The notes: generated by a model not told the origin, from the sequence alone. Shown: positions 9,486 through 18,553, numbered from the stretch's first letter. The stretch: 64,000 bases of DNA from Mesorhizobium opportunistum WSM2075 (GCF_000176035.2 NC_015675.1:5336001-5400000), one strand, 5' to 3'. Numbers and translations are program-made.

Positions 9486-10376
9486 CTACTCCAGATTCTG
9501 GACCTGTTCACGAAACTGGTCGACCACGGCCTTCAGTTCCAGCCCGATCGCGGTGACGGCGGCGGCGTTCGACTTCGAACACAGCGTATTCGATTCGCGG
9601 TTAAATTCCTGTGCCAGAAAATCGAGCTTGCGGCCGACGGCGCCGCCACCCTCGATCAGCGCCCGGCCAGACGCGACATGCGTTTTCAACCGGTCGATCT
9701 CTTCGCGAATGTCGGCCTTGGTGGCAAGAAACGCCGCTTCCATGTGCAGCCGGCTCGCATCCAGATTGGCGGACGGGTCCATCAGCAGCCTGACCTGCTC
9801 GGCGATGCGTTCACGGATCGCCGCCGCATCGCGCGACGGGTCCGCCTCGGCGAGCAGCGTCAAGGCCTCGATGGCGTCGATATGGCCGGACAAAAGCAGC
9901 GCCAGTGCAGCACCCTCGCCGTGCCGCGCCTGTTCGAGCCCTTTCAGCGCCACGTCTAGCGCCGCCATGATGGCCGCATCGAGCGCGGCGCGCACCTCTT
10001 CGGTTTCGACGGTTTCGGGAATGTCGAGTACGCCACGCAGCGAAAGCAGGCCGTCGGCCGTCGCGGGAGCAACGCCAAATTGTTCCTGCAGCCGCTTGGC
10101 GAGCCCCGCCAGATCCTTCAGGAACGCCTCGTTGACGACCGGCTGCGCCTGCGCGCCGGCGGCACGGCCGATGGTCAGCGTCGCCTGGAAATTGCCACGG
10201 GCGAAACGCTTCTGCAGCGTTTGCCTGACCGCCGGCTCCAGCCGCTCGAATCCTTGCGGCAGCCGCAGCCGCACCTCGACGCTCTTGCCGTTGACGGACT
10301 TGACCTCCCAAGCGACCGAGGTCCCTTCATGCTCGGCGACGGCACGGGCAAATCCGGTCATGCTCTGCAAATTCAT
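9486..10376 (-). CDS. YicC family endoribonuclease-like protein
   Basis: A 296-residue YicC/YloC-family protein. The start is set at the ATG giving MNLQSMTGFARA, the near-invariant family N-terminus, not at the ATG eight codons upstream. The C-terminal half carries REEIDRLKTHVASG and GRKLDFLAQEFNRESNTLCSK, the conserved DUF1732 core. E. coli YicC has been described as an endoribonuclease linked to RyhB turnover; whether this copy does the same is inference. It lies 3 bp upstream of gmk and so is very likely cotranscribed. Confidence 0.93.
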   Translation of the reverse strand: MNLQSMTGFARAVAEHEGTSVAWEVKSVNGKSVEVRLRLPQGFERLEPAVRQTLQKRFARGNFQATLTIGRAAGAQAQPVVNEAFLKDLAGLAKRLQEQFGVAPATADGLLSLRGVLDIPETVETEEVRAALDAAIMAALDVALKGLEQARHGEGAALALLLSGHIDAIEALTLLAEADPSRDAAAIRERIAEQVRLLMDPSANLDASRLHMEAAFLATKADIREEIDRLKTHVASGRALIEGGGAVGRKLDFLAQEFNRESNTLCSKSNAAAVTAIGLELKAVVDQFREQVQNLE

Positions 10377-10524
10377 GTCGCCTACACACCCCTGGCGCAT
10401 CGCCCCGAAACCATCCCGGACAGGGCAGATGCTGCTTAAAAACGATCACGCCGCGGGACGTCGAAATCGGACGCGTGGCGTTGCTTCAAATGTCAGGGCT
10501 GTCGCCCTTCCAGCCTTCTTCGTC

Positions 10525-11778
10525 TTACTGGGCGGCACCCGCATCGCCGCCGGCGTCGCCACTGTCGCCGTCGCTGCCGTCGCTGCCGTCAGCAGGTTTG
10601 TCGGCACTGCCGCTGGCCCCGGCGGCTGCGGCGGCCTTGGCCGCTTCATCGGCCTGCTTCTTCTGCAACGCACGATAGCGGGCGACGTTTTCATTGTGCT
10701 CGTCCAGCGTCGCGGCAAAAACGTGACCGCCCGTGCCATCGGCAACGAAATAGAGATCGTCGGTCTTCGATGGATTGGCCACGGCCTCAAGTGCCGCACG
10801 CCCCGGATTGGCGATGGGCGTCGGCGGCAGGCCGCTGATCAGATAGGTGTTGTAAGGCGTCTGCTTCTGTATGTCGGACTGGTAGATCGGCCGGTCCACC
10901 GGCTTGCCCTTGCCGCCGAACAGACCATAGATGATGGTTGGATCGGATTGCAGGCGCATGCCCTTGGCCAGCCGGTTCAGGAAGACCGCGGCCACCCGTG
11001 AACGCTCGTCACCCTTGCCGGTTTCCTTCTCGACGATCGAGGCCAGGGTGACGAACTCGTCGACGTTCGACAGCGGCAGGTCCGGCGCGCGCCGCTGCCA
11101 TACCTCGTCGACCAGCTTCTTCTGATCGCCCAGCAACTTGTCTATCATCTGCTGGCGCGTCGCGCCGCGCGTGAAACGCAGCGTGTCGGTGGCCAGGCTG
11201 CCCTCTGGTGGCGTCTTGGCCGGCATGTCGCCGCTCAAGGCGGGCTCGCCCGCGATACGCTGCAGAGCCTGCTCGACCGTCAACCCCTCCGGAATCGTCA
11301 GTGAGTACATCACCGACTTGCCGCTCTTCAAAAGCTCCATGATGTCGCGCATGGATGCCCTGGGCTTGACCTCGTATTCACCGGCCTTGAGCGCGGAATC
11401 ATTGCCGAAGGCGCGCACGCCAAGCCGGAAGATACGAGCGTCGCTGATCAATCCGCGGCGCTCGAGCTGGTCGGCGATATCCTGGACGCCGGTGTTCGGC
11501 TTGACCAGGAAAGTGTCGCCATTGGCCGAGGGGCCGGGTTCGGTGAATTCCTGCTTGCCGAAGTAGACCGCCACGCCCGCCGCCAGCACCATCAGCATCA
11601 CCGAGGAGATGACGAAGTTCATGAACACCACGACCTGGCTGCGAGAAGCGCGCGAGCGCTTCGGCGGCGGCGTTCCGGCTTCAGGCCGCAAGGCTTCGCT
11701 GGCTGTTTTCGGCACGATCGGCCCAGTGCTCGCCGGACGTTGGCCGAATTCTCCGTTGCCTGCCGGGTTTGTGTTCAT
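10525..11778 (-). CDS. mltG: Endolytic murein transglycosylase MltG
   Basis: A 417-residue YceG/MltG-family enzyme that cuts nascent glycan strands in the periplasm and so ends peptidoglycan polymerisation. The order is a cytosolic tail, one membrane segment (about residues 50-72), a LysM-like domain (about 80-150), then the catalytic domain with the conserved glutamate in TLASIVEKETGKGDER and LQSDPTIIYG, and GLPPTPIANPGRAAL. The C-terminal 40 residues are low-complexity Ala/Gly/Asp/Ser-rich and probably disordered. It follows fabF, as in many proteobacteria (fabF-mltG). Confidence 0.95.
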   Translation of the reverse strand: MNTNPAGNGEFGQRPASTGPIVPKTASEALRPEAGTPPPKRSRASRSQVVVFMNFVISSVMLMVLAAGVAVYFGKQEFTEPGPSANGDTFLVKPNTGVQDIADQLERRGLISDARIFRLGVRAFGNDSALKAGEYEVKPRASMRDIMELLKSGKSVMYSLTIPEGLTVEQALQRIAGEPALSGDMPAKTPPEGSLATDTLRFTRGATRQQMIDKLLGDQKKLVDEVWQRRAPDLPLSNVDEFVTLASIVEKETGKGDERSRVAAVFLNRLAKGMRLQSDPTIIYGLFGGKGKPVDRPIYQSDIQKQTPYNTYLISGLPPTPIANPGRAALEAVANPSKTDDLYFVADGTGGHVFAATLDEHNENVARYRALQKKQADEAAKAAAAAGASGSADKPADGSDGSDGDSGDAGGDAGAAQ

Positions 11779-11880
11779 TTCGCCCTACCGTTTGATCTCT
11801 CAACGAATCCCCTGCGGCAGAGTAGGGGCGAATATGGCAAAATTGACGACACGTCAAAGCACCGCCCGGTAACCGGACGA

Positions 11881-13143
11881 TCAGCCATTGTAGCGCTGGA
11901 ACACAAGCGATGCGTTGGTGCCGCCGAAGCCAAAGGAATTGGACAACGCGACGTCGATCTGGCGGGAGCGAGGCTTGTTCGGCACCAGGTCGATCGCGGT
12001 TTCGCGTTCGGGGTTGTCGAGGTTGATGGTCGCCGGCGCGACATTGTCCCTGATCGCGAGGATCGAGAAGATCGCTTCGGCGGCGCCCGCCGCCCCCAGG
12101 AGATGGCCGATCGACGATTTGGTCGACGACATCGAAATCTTGGACGCGGCATTGCCGACAAGCCGCTCGACGGCGCCGAGCTCGATCGTGTCGGCCATGG
12201 TCGAGGTGCCATGGGCGTTGATGTAGTCGACATCGGCAGGCGTCAGCTTGGCTCGGTTCAGGGCCGCCGTCATGCAACGGAAGGCGCCGTCACCGTCCTC
12301 GGCGGGCGCGGTGATGTGATGGGCATCGCCAGTCAGGCCATAGCCGGTAACCTCGGCATAGATCTTGGCGCCGCGCGCCTTGGCGTGCTCCAGCTCCTCC
12401 AGCACGACGACGCCGGCGCCCTCGCCCATGACGAAGCCGTCACGGTCGCGGTCGTAGGGGCGCGATGCAGTCTGTGGCGTATCATTGTGCTCGGTCGACA
12501 GCGCCCGGCATGCGGCGAAGCCGGCGATCGACAGCCGCGTCACCGGCGCTTCGGCACCGCCGGCGACCATGACGTCTGCATCGCCCCACATGATCAGCCG
12601 GGCAGCGTCGCCAATGGCGTGCGCGCCGGTCGAGCAGGCAGTGACGACGGCATGGTTCGGGCCCTTCAGCCCGTGCCGGATCGAAACCTGGCCGGAGACG
12701 AGATTGATGATCTGGCCGGGGATGAAGAAAGGGCTGATGCGGCGCGGACCGCGCTCCTTGAGGATCATCGCGTTCTCGGCGATGCCCTCGATACCACCGA
12801 TGCCGGAACCGATCAGAACGCCGGTGGCGCACTGCTCTTCATGGGTTTTGGGTTCCCAGCCGGAATCCTTCAGCGCCTCGTCGGCGGCGGCAATCCCGTA
12901 CAGGATGAAGTCGCCGATCTTGCGCAATTCCTTCGGCTCGAGCACGGCCTCGGGATTGAAGGTAGCATTGCTGCCGTCGCCACGCGGAACGACGTGGGCG
13001 ATCTTGCAGGCAAGATCCTCCACCTCGAACTCGGTGATGCGCTTGGCGGCGCTGCGGCCGGTCAGAAGTTCCTTCCAGCTGTGCTCGAAGCCCATGCCGA
13101 ACGGTGACAACAACCCAAGGCCCGTGACGACGACACGCCTCAT
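11881..13143 (-). CDS. fabF: 3-oxoacyl-[acyl-carrier-protein] synthase II (FabF)
   Basis: A 420-residue condensing enzyme of type II fatty acid elongation that uses malonyl-ACP. The catalytic Cys-His-His set is visible: the nucleophile cysteine in VVTACSTGAHAIGDAAR, the first histidine in YINAHGTSTMADTIELGAV, and the second in KSSIGHLLGAAGAAEAIFSI. It starts at ATG 13143, just after acpP (34 bp). The neighbouring genes supply its carrier (acpP), its malonyl donor (fabD) and the next reductase (fabG). Confidence 0.96.
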   Translation of the reverse strand: MRRVVVTGLGLLSPFGMGFEHSWKELLTGRSAAKRITEFEVEDLACKIAHVVPRGDGSNATFNPEAVLEPKELRKIGDFILYGIAAADEALKDSGWEPKTHEEQCATGVLIGSGIGGIEGIAENAMILKERGPRRISPFFIPGQIINLVSGQVSIRHGLKGPNHAVVTACSTGAHAIGDAARLIMWGDADVMVAGGAEAPVTRLSIAGFAACRALSTEHNDTPQTASRPYDRDRDGFVMGEGAGVVVLEELEHAKARGAKIYAEVTGYGLTGDAHHITAPAEDGDGAFRCMTAALNRAKLTPADVDYINAHGTSTMADTIELGAVERLVGNAASKISMSSTKSSIGHLLGAAGAAEAIFSILAIRDNVAPATINLDNPERETAIDLVPNKPRSRQIDVALSNSFGFGGTNASLVFQRYNG

Positions 13144-13177
13144 CGCAGGTCCTCCCCGGTGGTGACAGCAGAAAGCG

Positions 13178-13414
13178 TCAGGCCGAAGCCTTGTCGATGT
13201 ACTTCACCGCATCCCCGACGGTCAGGATGGTCTCGGCCGCGTCGTCGGGAATCTCGACGCCGAATTCTTCTTCGAACGCCATGACGAGTTCGACCGTGTC
13301 GAGGCTGTCGGCGCCCAGATCGTCGATGAAGCTCGCCTGCTCCGTCACTTTGTCGGCATCGACGCCAAGGTGTTCGATGACGATCTTCTTGACGCGCTCT
13401 GCGGTGTCACTCAT
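13178..13414 (-). CDS. acpP: Acyl carrier protein
   Basis: A 78-residue acidic ACP starting [18 protein letters not shown]. The phosphopantetheine serine lies in the classic GADSLDTVE motif (Ser about residue 37). The frame is open another 32 codons upstream, but the ATG at 13412-13414 gives the family length. It carries acyl intermediates for FabD, FabG and FabF. A 9-bp hairpin (13599-13619) in the 211-bp gap before it may tune its expression relative to fabG. Confidence 0.97.
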   Translation of the reverse strand: MSDTAERVKKIVIEHLGVDADKVTEQASFIDDLGADSLDTVELVMAFEEEFGVEIPDDAAETILTVGDAVKYIDKASA

Positions 13415-13598
13415 TTGGGCATCCTCGTCTTTTGTTTGTCTGTCTTCGTTAGCGGGCAGAATGCCGCTAATCAAGCTGAAAGATGGTCCTGCCGGAAACG
13501 CAACGGCCACGGACCGGTTTTTGCCCGAACCGCCGGGTTGCGGGCCGCATTACACGAAAAATAGCTGAGGTCCAAGGCGAAATGGTCTCTTTTCACAA

Positions 13599-13619
13599 CC
13601 CGGCAGCGTTGCCGCCGGG
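13599..13619 (-). promoter_or_regulatory. Hairpin between fabG and acpP (possible attenuator)
   Basis: Read on the minus strand, CCCGGCGGC-aac-GCTGCCGGG forms a 9-bp stem with one G-T wobble. It starts six bases after the fabG stop and is followed by TTGTGAAAAG, not a T-run. It could be a leaky terminator, an RNA processing site or a stability element that uncouples the abundant acpP message from fabG. Confidence 0.4.
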
Positions 13620-13625
13620 CCTCGT

Positions 13626-14363
13626 TCAGATCATCGCCATGCCGCCATTGACGTGGACGGTCTGGCCCGTGACGTAAGCTGCTTCGTTGGAGGCGAGATA
13701 GGCGACCGCGGACGCGACTTCAACGCTGGTGCCCATGCGGCGCGTCGGGATGGCCGCCATGATCGCCTCTTTCTGCTTGTCGTTGAGCTTGTCGGTCATT
13801 GCCGATTCGATGAAGCCGGGGGCCACACAGTTGACGGTGATGTTGCGGGTGGCGATCTCCTGCGCCAGCGACTTCGAGAAGCCGATCATGCCGGTCTTGG
13901 AGGCGCAGTAATTGGTCTGGCCGGGATTGCCGGTCACGCCGACCACCGAGGTGATGTTGATGATGCGGCCATGGCGCCGGCGCATCATCGGATGGGTGAG
14001 TTCGCGGGTGAGCCGGAAAACGGCGGTCAGATTGACCTCGATCACGCTGTCCCAATCGGCGTCCGACATGCGCACGAACAGGCCGTCCTTGGTGATGCCG
14101 GCATTGTTGACCAGGATGTCGACACCTTCCAGATCGGCTTCCGCCTTCTGGCCGAGCGCCTTGACCTCGTCGCGGTTCGACAGATTGGCCGGAAACAGCT
14201 TGACCCGGTCGCCAAGTTCGTTGGCCAGCGTCTCCAGCTTCTCGATGCGCGTGCCATGCAGGCCGACAATGGCGCCCTGCGCATGCAGCACCCTGGCGAT
14301 TGCCTCGCCGATGCCTCCCGATGCCCCGGTAACGAGCGCCTTGCGGCCGGTCAATTCGAACAT
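13626..14363 (-). CDS. fabG: 3-oxoacyl-[acyl-carrier-protein] reductase FabG
   Basis: A 245-residue SDR enzyme that reduces 3-oxoacyl-ACP with NADPH. It shows the cofactor motif TGASGGIGEAIA, NNAG in VDILVNNAGITKDGL, the catalytic Ser in INITSVVG, the Tyr-x3-Lys in NYCASKTGMIGF, and the C-terminal GGMAMI. The start is ATG 14363 (MFELTGRKALVTG); the frame is open 17 codons further but the family starts here. It lies 31 bp after a toxin gene, an unusual neighbour that separates it from fabD. Confidence 0.96.
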   Translation of the reverse strand: MFELTGRKALVTGASGGIGEAIARVLHAQGAIVGLHGTRIEKLETLANELGDRVKLFPANLSNRDEVKALGQKAEADLEGVDILVNNAGITKDGLFVRMSDADWDSVIEVNLTAVFRLTRELTHPMMRRRHGRIINITSVVGVTGNPGQTNYCASKTGMIGFSKSLAQEIATRNITVNCVAPGFIESAMTDKLNDKQKEAIMAAIPTRRMGTSVEVASAVAYLASNEAAYVTGQTVHVNGGMAMI

Positions 14364-14394
14364 GTCTTGTCCTCTTCTTAAATGGGGCGGGCGA

Positions 14395-14661
14395 TTATCT
14401 GTAGATGTCACCACGGTGGCCGATGGTTACCACCAGAACGACCAGCCGGCTGTCCTGCACATCGCAGATAATGCGATAATCCCCAACCCGGTATCTCCAA
14501 AAAGTCGCCAAAGGGCCCTTCAGCGCCTTGCCGGCTTCACGTGGATTGTCGAGCACCGCGATACGGTTTTCAATGAAGTCCCGGATGCGATGCCGCGTTT
14601 TTGGATCCAGCTTTTCAACGAATTTGCGCGCTGAACGGGCGTATTCAAGCGTCCAGGCCAC
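14395..14661 (-). CDS. RelE/ParE-superfamily type II toxin
   Basis: An 88-residue basic protein of the RelE fold. It has ARSARKFVEKLDPKTRHRIRDFI in the N-terminal helix region (shown in part), then KALKGPLATFWRYRVGDYRIICDV and a short C-terminal VTIGHRGDIYR. The YRVGDYRI strand and terminal arginine/tyrosine fit RelE-type ribosome-dependent mRNA interferases. It overlaps the preceding antitoxin gene by 17 bp, the usual arrangement. Target and activity are inferred from the family. The pair interrupts fabD-fabG. Confidence 0.85.
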   Translation of the reverse strand: MAWTLEYARSARKFVEKLDPKTRHRIRDFIENRIAVLDNPREAGKALKGPLATFWRYRVGDYRIICDVQDSRLVVLVVTIGHRGDIYR

Positions 14662-14866
14662 GCCAGAAGTCCTCGCCCTTCATGACATCCTCTTCGCCAC
14701 GCCTGATCCGCTCCAGAACTTCAGCGGCGAGGTAATAGTCTTCCATTTCCTCGATACCGCGCTCGATGAGTTCGCGCAGATAGTAAGCCTTGCTGCGGCC
14801 GGTCCTGGCCGCCAGGAAATCCAGGCGCTCCTCGATCTCGGGAGCCAGTCTTATAGAGGTCGGCAT
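14645..14866 (-). CDS. RelB-like ribbon-helix-helix antitoxin
   Basis: A 73-residue protein whose N-terminus (MPTSIRLAPEIEERLDFLAA, then GRSKAYYLRELIERGI) is a ribbon-helix-helix DNA-binding domain. The acidic C-terminus (EEDVMKGEDFWRGLDA) would wrap the toxin. The frame allows an ATG at 14878. I prefer 14866 because an AGGA sits about 8 bases upstream of it and because the upstream ATG lies inside the operator palindrome. It precedes and overlaps the toxin gene. Autorepression through the 14876-14895 palindrome is expected from the family. Confidence 0.85.
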   Translation of the reverse strand: MPTSIRLAPEIEERLDFLAARTGRSKAYYLRELIERGIEEMEDYYLAAEVLERIRRGEEDVMKGEDFWRGLDA

Positions 14867-14875
14867 GGCAATCCT

Positions 14876-14895
14876 CATGAATACATGTATTCATG
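14876..14895. promoter_or_regulatory. Perfect 20-bp palindromic operator of the toxin-antitoxin pair
   Basis: CATGAATACATGTATTCATG is identical to its reverse complement. It lies 9 bp upstream of the antitoxin ATG and 26 bp after the fabD stop. On the minus strand a candidate -35 TTGAAT (14920-14915) is followed after 17 bp by TACATG (14897-14892), which touches the palindrome, so bound antitoxin would block this promoter. Ribbon-helix-helix dimers commonly bind such sites. Confidence 0.7.
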
Positions 14896-14921
14896 TACAG
14901 CCGCGCAGGGGAGAATTCAAG

Positions 14922-15860
14922 TCAGAGCGCCGCTAGCGCCGCCTCGACGTCAACCGCCGCACCGACCGACGCGGTAGCGATGTCGCGGTTGATGCGCCGC
15001 GCCAGCCCCGACAGCACCTTGCCAGCGCCAATTTCGTAGAGCGCGGTGACGCCGTTGGCGCCGAACCATTCGACCGTCTCGCGCCAGCGCACGCGGGCGA
15101 CCACCTGCTCGACCAGGCGCCGCGAAATCTCGTCCGGGTCGCTCGTCGGGGTGACTGTGACGTTCGAGACGATCGGAACCACCGGTGCGGCCTTGGCCAC
15201 TTCGGCGAGCGCATCGCGCATGATCTCCGCGGCCGGCGTCATCAACGCCGAATGGAAAGGTGCCGAGACCTGCAGCATCAGCGCCCGCTTGGCGCCCTTT
15301 TCGATGCAAAGCCTAGCGGCCAGTTCGACTGCGGCCTTGGCGCCGGAGATGACCAATTGGCCGCCGCCATTGTCGTTAGCGACCTGGCAGACAGACCCTT
15401 TGGCCGCTTCAGCGCAGGCAGCTTCGACATCCGCCTGCTCCAGTCCGATGATCGCCGCCATGGCGCCCTCGCCGGGAGGTACCGCCGCCTGCATGGCGTT
15501 GCCGCGAATGCGCAGCAGCCGCGCGGCATCGCCAACGGAAACGAAGCCCGCGGCGGCCAGAGCCGAATATTCGCCCAGCGAATGGCCGGCGACATAGGCG
15601 ACTTTGTCCTTCAGCGAGAACCCGCGCGATTCCAGCGCCCTGATGGCCGCCAGCGATACCGCCATCAGCGCCGGCTGTGCGTTGGCCGTCAGCGTCAGGG
15701 CCTCTTCGGGACCTTCCCAGATCAGCTTCGACAGGTTTTCGCCGAGCGCGTCATCGACTTCCTGGAAGACCCTGCGCGCCTCGGGAAAGCTATCGGCGAG
15801 ATCCTTGCCCATGCCGACAGCCTGGCTTCCTTGTCCCGGAAAGGTGAATGCGACGGCCAT
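14922..15860 (-). CDS. fabD: Malonyl-CoA-[acyl-carrier-protein] transacylase FabD
   Basis: A 312-residue enzyme that loads malonyl groups on ACP. The family start FTFPGQGSQAVGMGKDLA, the serine nucleophile in AGHSLGEYSALAAAG (Ser about residue 93) and the catalytic histidine in VSAPFHSALMTPA (about 203) are all present. It is the first gene of the minus-strand fatty acid operon. Downstream of it the toxin-antitoxin pair intervenes before fabG. Confidence 0.96.
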   Translation of the reverse strand: MAVAFTFPGQGSQAVGMGKDLADSFPEARRVFQEVDDALGENLSKLIWEGPEEALTLTANAQPALMAVSLAAIRALESRGFSLKDKVAYVAGHSLGEYSALAAAGFVSVGDAARLLRIRGNAMQAAVPPGEGAMAAIIGLEQADVEAACAEAAKGSVCQVANDNGGGQLVISGAKAAVELAARLCIEKGAKRALMLQVSAPFHSALMTPAAEIMRDALAEVAKAAPVVPIVSNVTVTPTSDPDEISRRLVEQVVARVRWRETVEWFGANGVTALYEIGAGKVLSGLARRINRDIATASVGAAVDVEAALAAL

Positions 15861-16137
15861 GCGAAGGCTCCCAACGGCTGGTTTTGCTTGCCTGATAGGC
15901 GGGTTTTTCTTGCCTGTGACGCAAGGCAGGCCGCCAAGTCAAGCCCAGTTCGCCCCTGCCGGGCGGCCTCGTCAACCGCCGAGTGCCTGTTCCCAAAGGC
16001 TTTTTGGCGATCACTCCTGATGAAAACCGCTCACGAATCGTTTGCTGGCTCTTCTTATTTCCGCCACAGGCGCTAGCTTTGCGTGACAATTATATGACAA
16101 TCGAGTGACGTGTTTGTCGCTGGGTGGGGAAGTTGAA

Positions 16138-18066
16138 GTGACAAAGAGTTCGAAACGTAGCGGTAAAGCCGTGCCGCAATTCCTGGAAGACGATCCGTCC
16201 ACCGGCTACCTGCCGGGCCGGAGATGGCCGGTTGTCCGTTACGGGCTGATCAGCCTGGCGATCGCGGCCATCCTGGTGTTCGCCATCGAACTGATCGTGC
16301 GCGGTGATTTCGCCGGCACCGTCTCCTTCTTCCTGCAACCGCTCAAGCCGGGCTGGACCACGATCGTCGTGTTCGCGCTGATCCTGATCGGCCTCGACGC
16401 CGTGCTCGGCCGTAGCCACCAGAGCCTGATGATCGTGGCTCCGCTGACCCTGTCCCTGGCCTTTGTCGGCCATCAGAAGTCGCATTATCTCGGCGACCCG
16501 CTCTATCCGACGGATTTCCTCTACGCCCGCCAGATCGTCGCCCTGCTGCCATTGCTGGTTCGCGACCGGCCAATGACCGCGCTCGCCATGGTCGTCGGCA
16601 TCGTCGCCGGCCTGTCGCTGCTCGTCTATGGCTGGCGGCTGTGGCGCCGCAAGGTCCTCGCACTCAGCCGCAAGGGCCGCCTCGCCCGGCTGACGCTGGC
16701 GGTTCCGCTGCTCGCCTTCTTTGTCTCGATCATGGACTACGCCACCTTCTCGTGGACCAGGGACCGGCTGCAGATCATCCCGATCATGTGGGACCAGAAG
16801 GAAAACTACGCCTCCAACGGCTTTGCGCTCGCTTTCGCGCTCAACGTGCCGATGGCGCATGTCTCGGCGCCGGCCGGCTATTCCGACAAGGCGATCGCCG
16901 CGATCGAGAGGCCAGCGGTGACAGCCTCCGTGCCCGCCGAGAAACCGGACATCATCGTCGTCATGAGCGAATCGTTCTGGGATCCGACCAAGCTGCCAGG
17001 GGTCACCATTACGCCGGACCCCATTCCCAATGTGCGGGCGTTGCGCTCGGGCTATATGTTCTCGCCCGAATTCGGCGGCATGACCGCCAATATCGAGTTC
17101 GAAGCGCTGACCGGCTTCTCGAACGCCTTCCTGCCGGCCGGCAGCATCCCCTACCAGCAATATGTGCGCACCCCGACGCCGTCGATGGCAACCTTCCTGA
17201 AGAGCGAGGGTTATCAGGCGCGTGCCATACATCCAGGCACCAACTGGTTCTGGAACCGCGGCGCGGTGTACGCCGATTTCGGCTTCAACGACTTCAAGTC
17301 GGAAGAGACGCTGCCGCCGATGGAAAAGCGCGGACCGCTGGCATCGGATGCGGCGATGACCGACGAGATCATCCGCGAAGCCGACGCCAGCGAGCAGCCG
17401 GTGTTCTTCTTCGCGGTCAGCCTGCAGAACCATGGTCCCTACGAGCCGAACCGCTACTACAACCCGACCCACAAGGTGCAGGCGCCGATCAGCCAGTGGG
17501 CGCGTGAATCGCTGCTGAGCTATGCGGAGGGATCCGCGGATGCCGATCGCGGTCTCGAGCGCCTCGTCGAATGGGCAAAGAAGCGCTCCCGTCCCACGGT
17601 GATCGCCTTCTTCGGCGACCATCTGCCGCCGCTGGGCCCGGTTTACGTCGAAACCGGCTTCCTCAAGGACAATGTCGCGCCGCGCAAGGAGGCGTCACCG
17701 CAGGATGCCCTTCAGCATCACGAGACGCCGCTGGTCATCTGGTCGAACCGCACCGGTCCGGCCGAGGACCTGGGTGCGGTCAGCCCCGCCTTCCTGCCCT
17801 ATCATATCCTGAAGACGGCCGGCATCACCCATCCCTACTACACCGGCTTCCTGGGCGAGATGCGCGAACGCTACCGCGTCGTCGACCGCAACCTGTTGCT
17901 GACGCCGGCCGGGGAAGCCACGCCCGACTGGGCGCGGCAGAAGGACATCGACCCGGCGATCCGCGACTTCCGCCTGCTGCAATATGACATGATGTTCGGC
18001 AAGCGGCACGCGGCGCCGGACTTCTTCCCCGAAACGGTCGACAAGGTCGTAGCCCACATGAGTTGA
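16138..18066 (+). CDS. LTA-synthase-like membrane sulfatase / phosphoglycerol transferase
   Basis: About 642 residues. The frame opens at a GTG at 16105, but the GTG at 16138 has a GGGGAAG upstream and is preferred. Five membrane segments (about residues 25-210) precede an extracytoplasmic alkaline-phosphatase-fold domain. PDIIVVMSESFWDP supplies a metal ligand, GGMTANIEFEALTGF probably holds the threonine nucleophile, and FAVSLQNHGPY and IAFFGDHLPPLG supply His/Asp ligands. In proteobacteria such enzymes (OpgB, rhizobial CgmB) add phosphoglycerol to periplasmic glucans. That role is plausible here but unproven. It is divergent from fabD. Confidence 0.8.
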   Translation: MTKSSKRSGKAVPQFLEDDPSTGYLPGRRWPVVRYGLISLAIAAILVFAIELIVRGDFAGTVSFFLQPLKPGWTTIVVFALILIGLDAVLGRSHQSLMIVAPLTLSLAFVGHQKSHYLGDPLYPTDFLYARQIVALLPLLVRDRPMTALAMVVGIVAGLSLLVYGWRLWRRKVLALSRKGRLARLTLAVPLLAFFVSIMDYATFSWTRDRLQIIPIMWDQKENYASNGFALAFALNVPMAHVSAPAGYSDKAIAAIERPAVTASVPAEKPDIIVVMSESFWDPTKLPGVTITPDPIPNVRALRSGYMFSPEFGGMTANIEFEALTGFSNAFLPAGSIPYQQYVRTPTPSMATFLKSEGYQARAIHPGTNWFWNRGAVYADFGFNDFKSEETLPPMEKRGPLASDAAMTDEIIREADASEQPVFFFAVSLQNHGPYEPNRYYNPTHKVQAPISQWARESLLSYAEGSADADRGLERLVEWAKKRSRPTVIAFFGDHLPPLGPVYVETGFLKDNVAPRKEASPQDALQHHETPLVIWSNRTGPAEDLGAVSPAFLPYHILKTAGITHPYYTGFLGEMRERYRVVDRNLLLTPAGEATPDWARQKDIDPAIRDFRLLQYDMMFGKRHAAPDFFPETVDKVVAHMS

Positions 18067-18553
18067 GCCTGCAGTCCCTCTGAGGGGATCGAACACTCAA
18101 TTCGTTAGTTGCAGCTTCGAGAACTTGTTGGCGATCTGCTCTTGAGAAGCATCTCATCCCCGGAAATGCTTGCCGCTGCGGGGAAATCGCAAAGTCTTGC
18201 GGTTGTCGCCATTTGACCTTCCCCTGCGACATCGCCCCCCTTGCGACATCGCCCCCTTTGCGACACAGGGCCCCTGCGACATCGCGAACGCCACCCGCCC
18301 TTGCCTTCCCTGCGGATTGCTATATAGACGCCCGCAATCTGCCGGTCCTAGCTGGGGGCTGAACGGAGGGCCGGAGGTTTTCTCAAAAACCTTCGCGTGA
18401 AGCCAGAAGTGCTTCCGCCTCCCGTGTCTCCGCTCTCGACCGTCTCGTCATGCTCCTTTCTTCCCCGCCCCTCAAGGGATCCGGGTCAGAGAAGTTGCAG
18501 AGGCTTTTGCCGCCGGGAACCGGGAGAGAAACGAAGAAAGGCACGAAGACATA
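18067..18553. other. Intergenic leader region upstream of rpsF (487 bp)
   Basis: No convincing gene. It must hold the end of the phosphoglycerol transferase transcript and the promoter and leader of the S6-S18 operon. It contains a four-copy, about 17-bp repeat array (18225-18285). An AT-rich TGCTATATAGACG stretch near 18318-18330 could be a -10 region, but no properly spaced -35 is clear. No tRNA fold was recognised. Confidence 0.55.
18225..18285. repeat. Four TGCGACA(TCGCCCCC) tandem repeats upstream of rpsF
   Basis: TGCGACA begins at 18225, 18242, 18259 and 18275 (periods 17, 17, 16). Copies 1, 2 and 4 continue ATCGC, copy 3 diverges (CAGGG). The array ends about 270 bp before the rpsF start. 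It may be a multi-site protein binding region or a neutral minisatellite. Confidence 0.7.

Noticed and set aside
18067..18553. Possible tRNA or small RNA in the rpsF leader
   Set aside because: No cloverleaf arms could be paired and no T-run terminator is present, so only the repeat array is reported.
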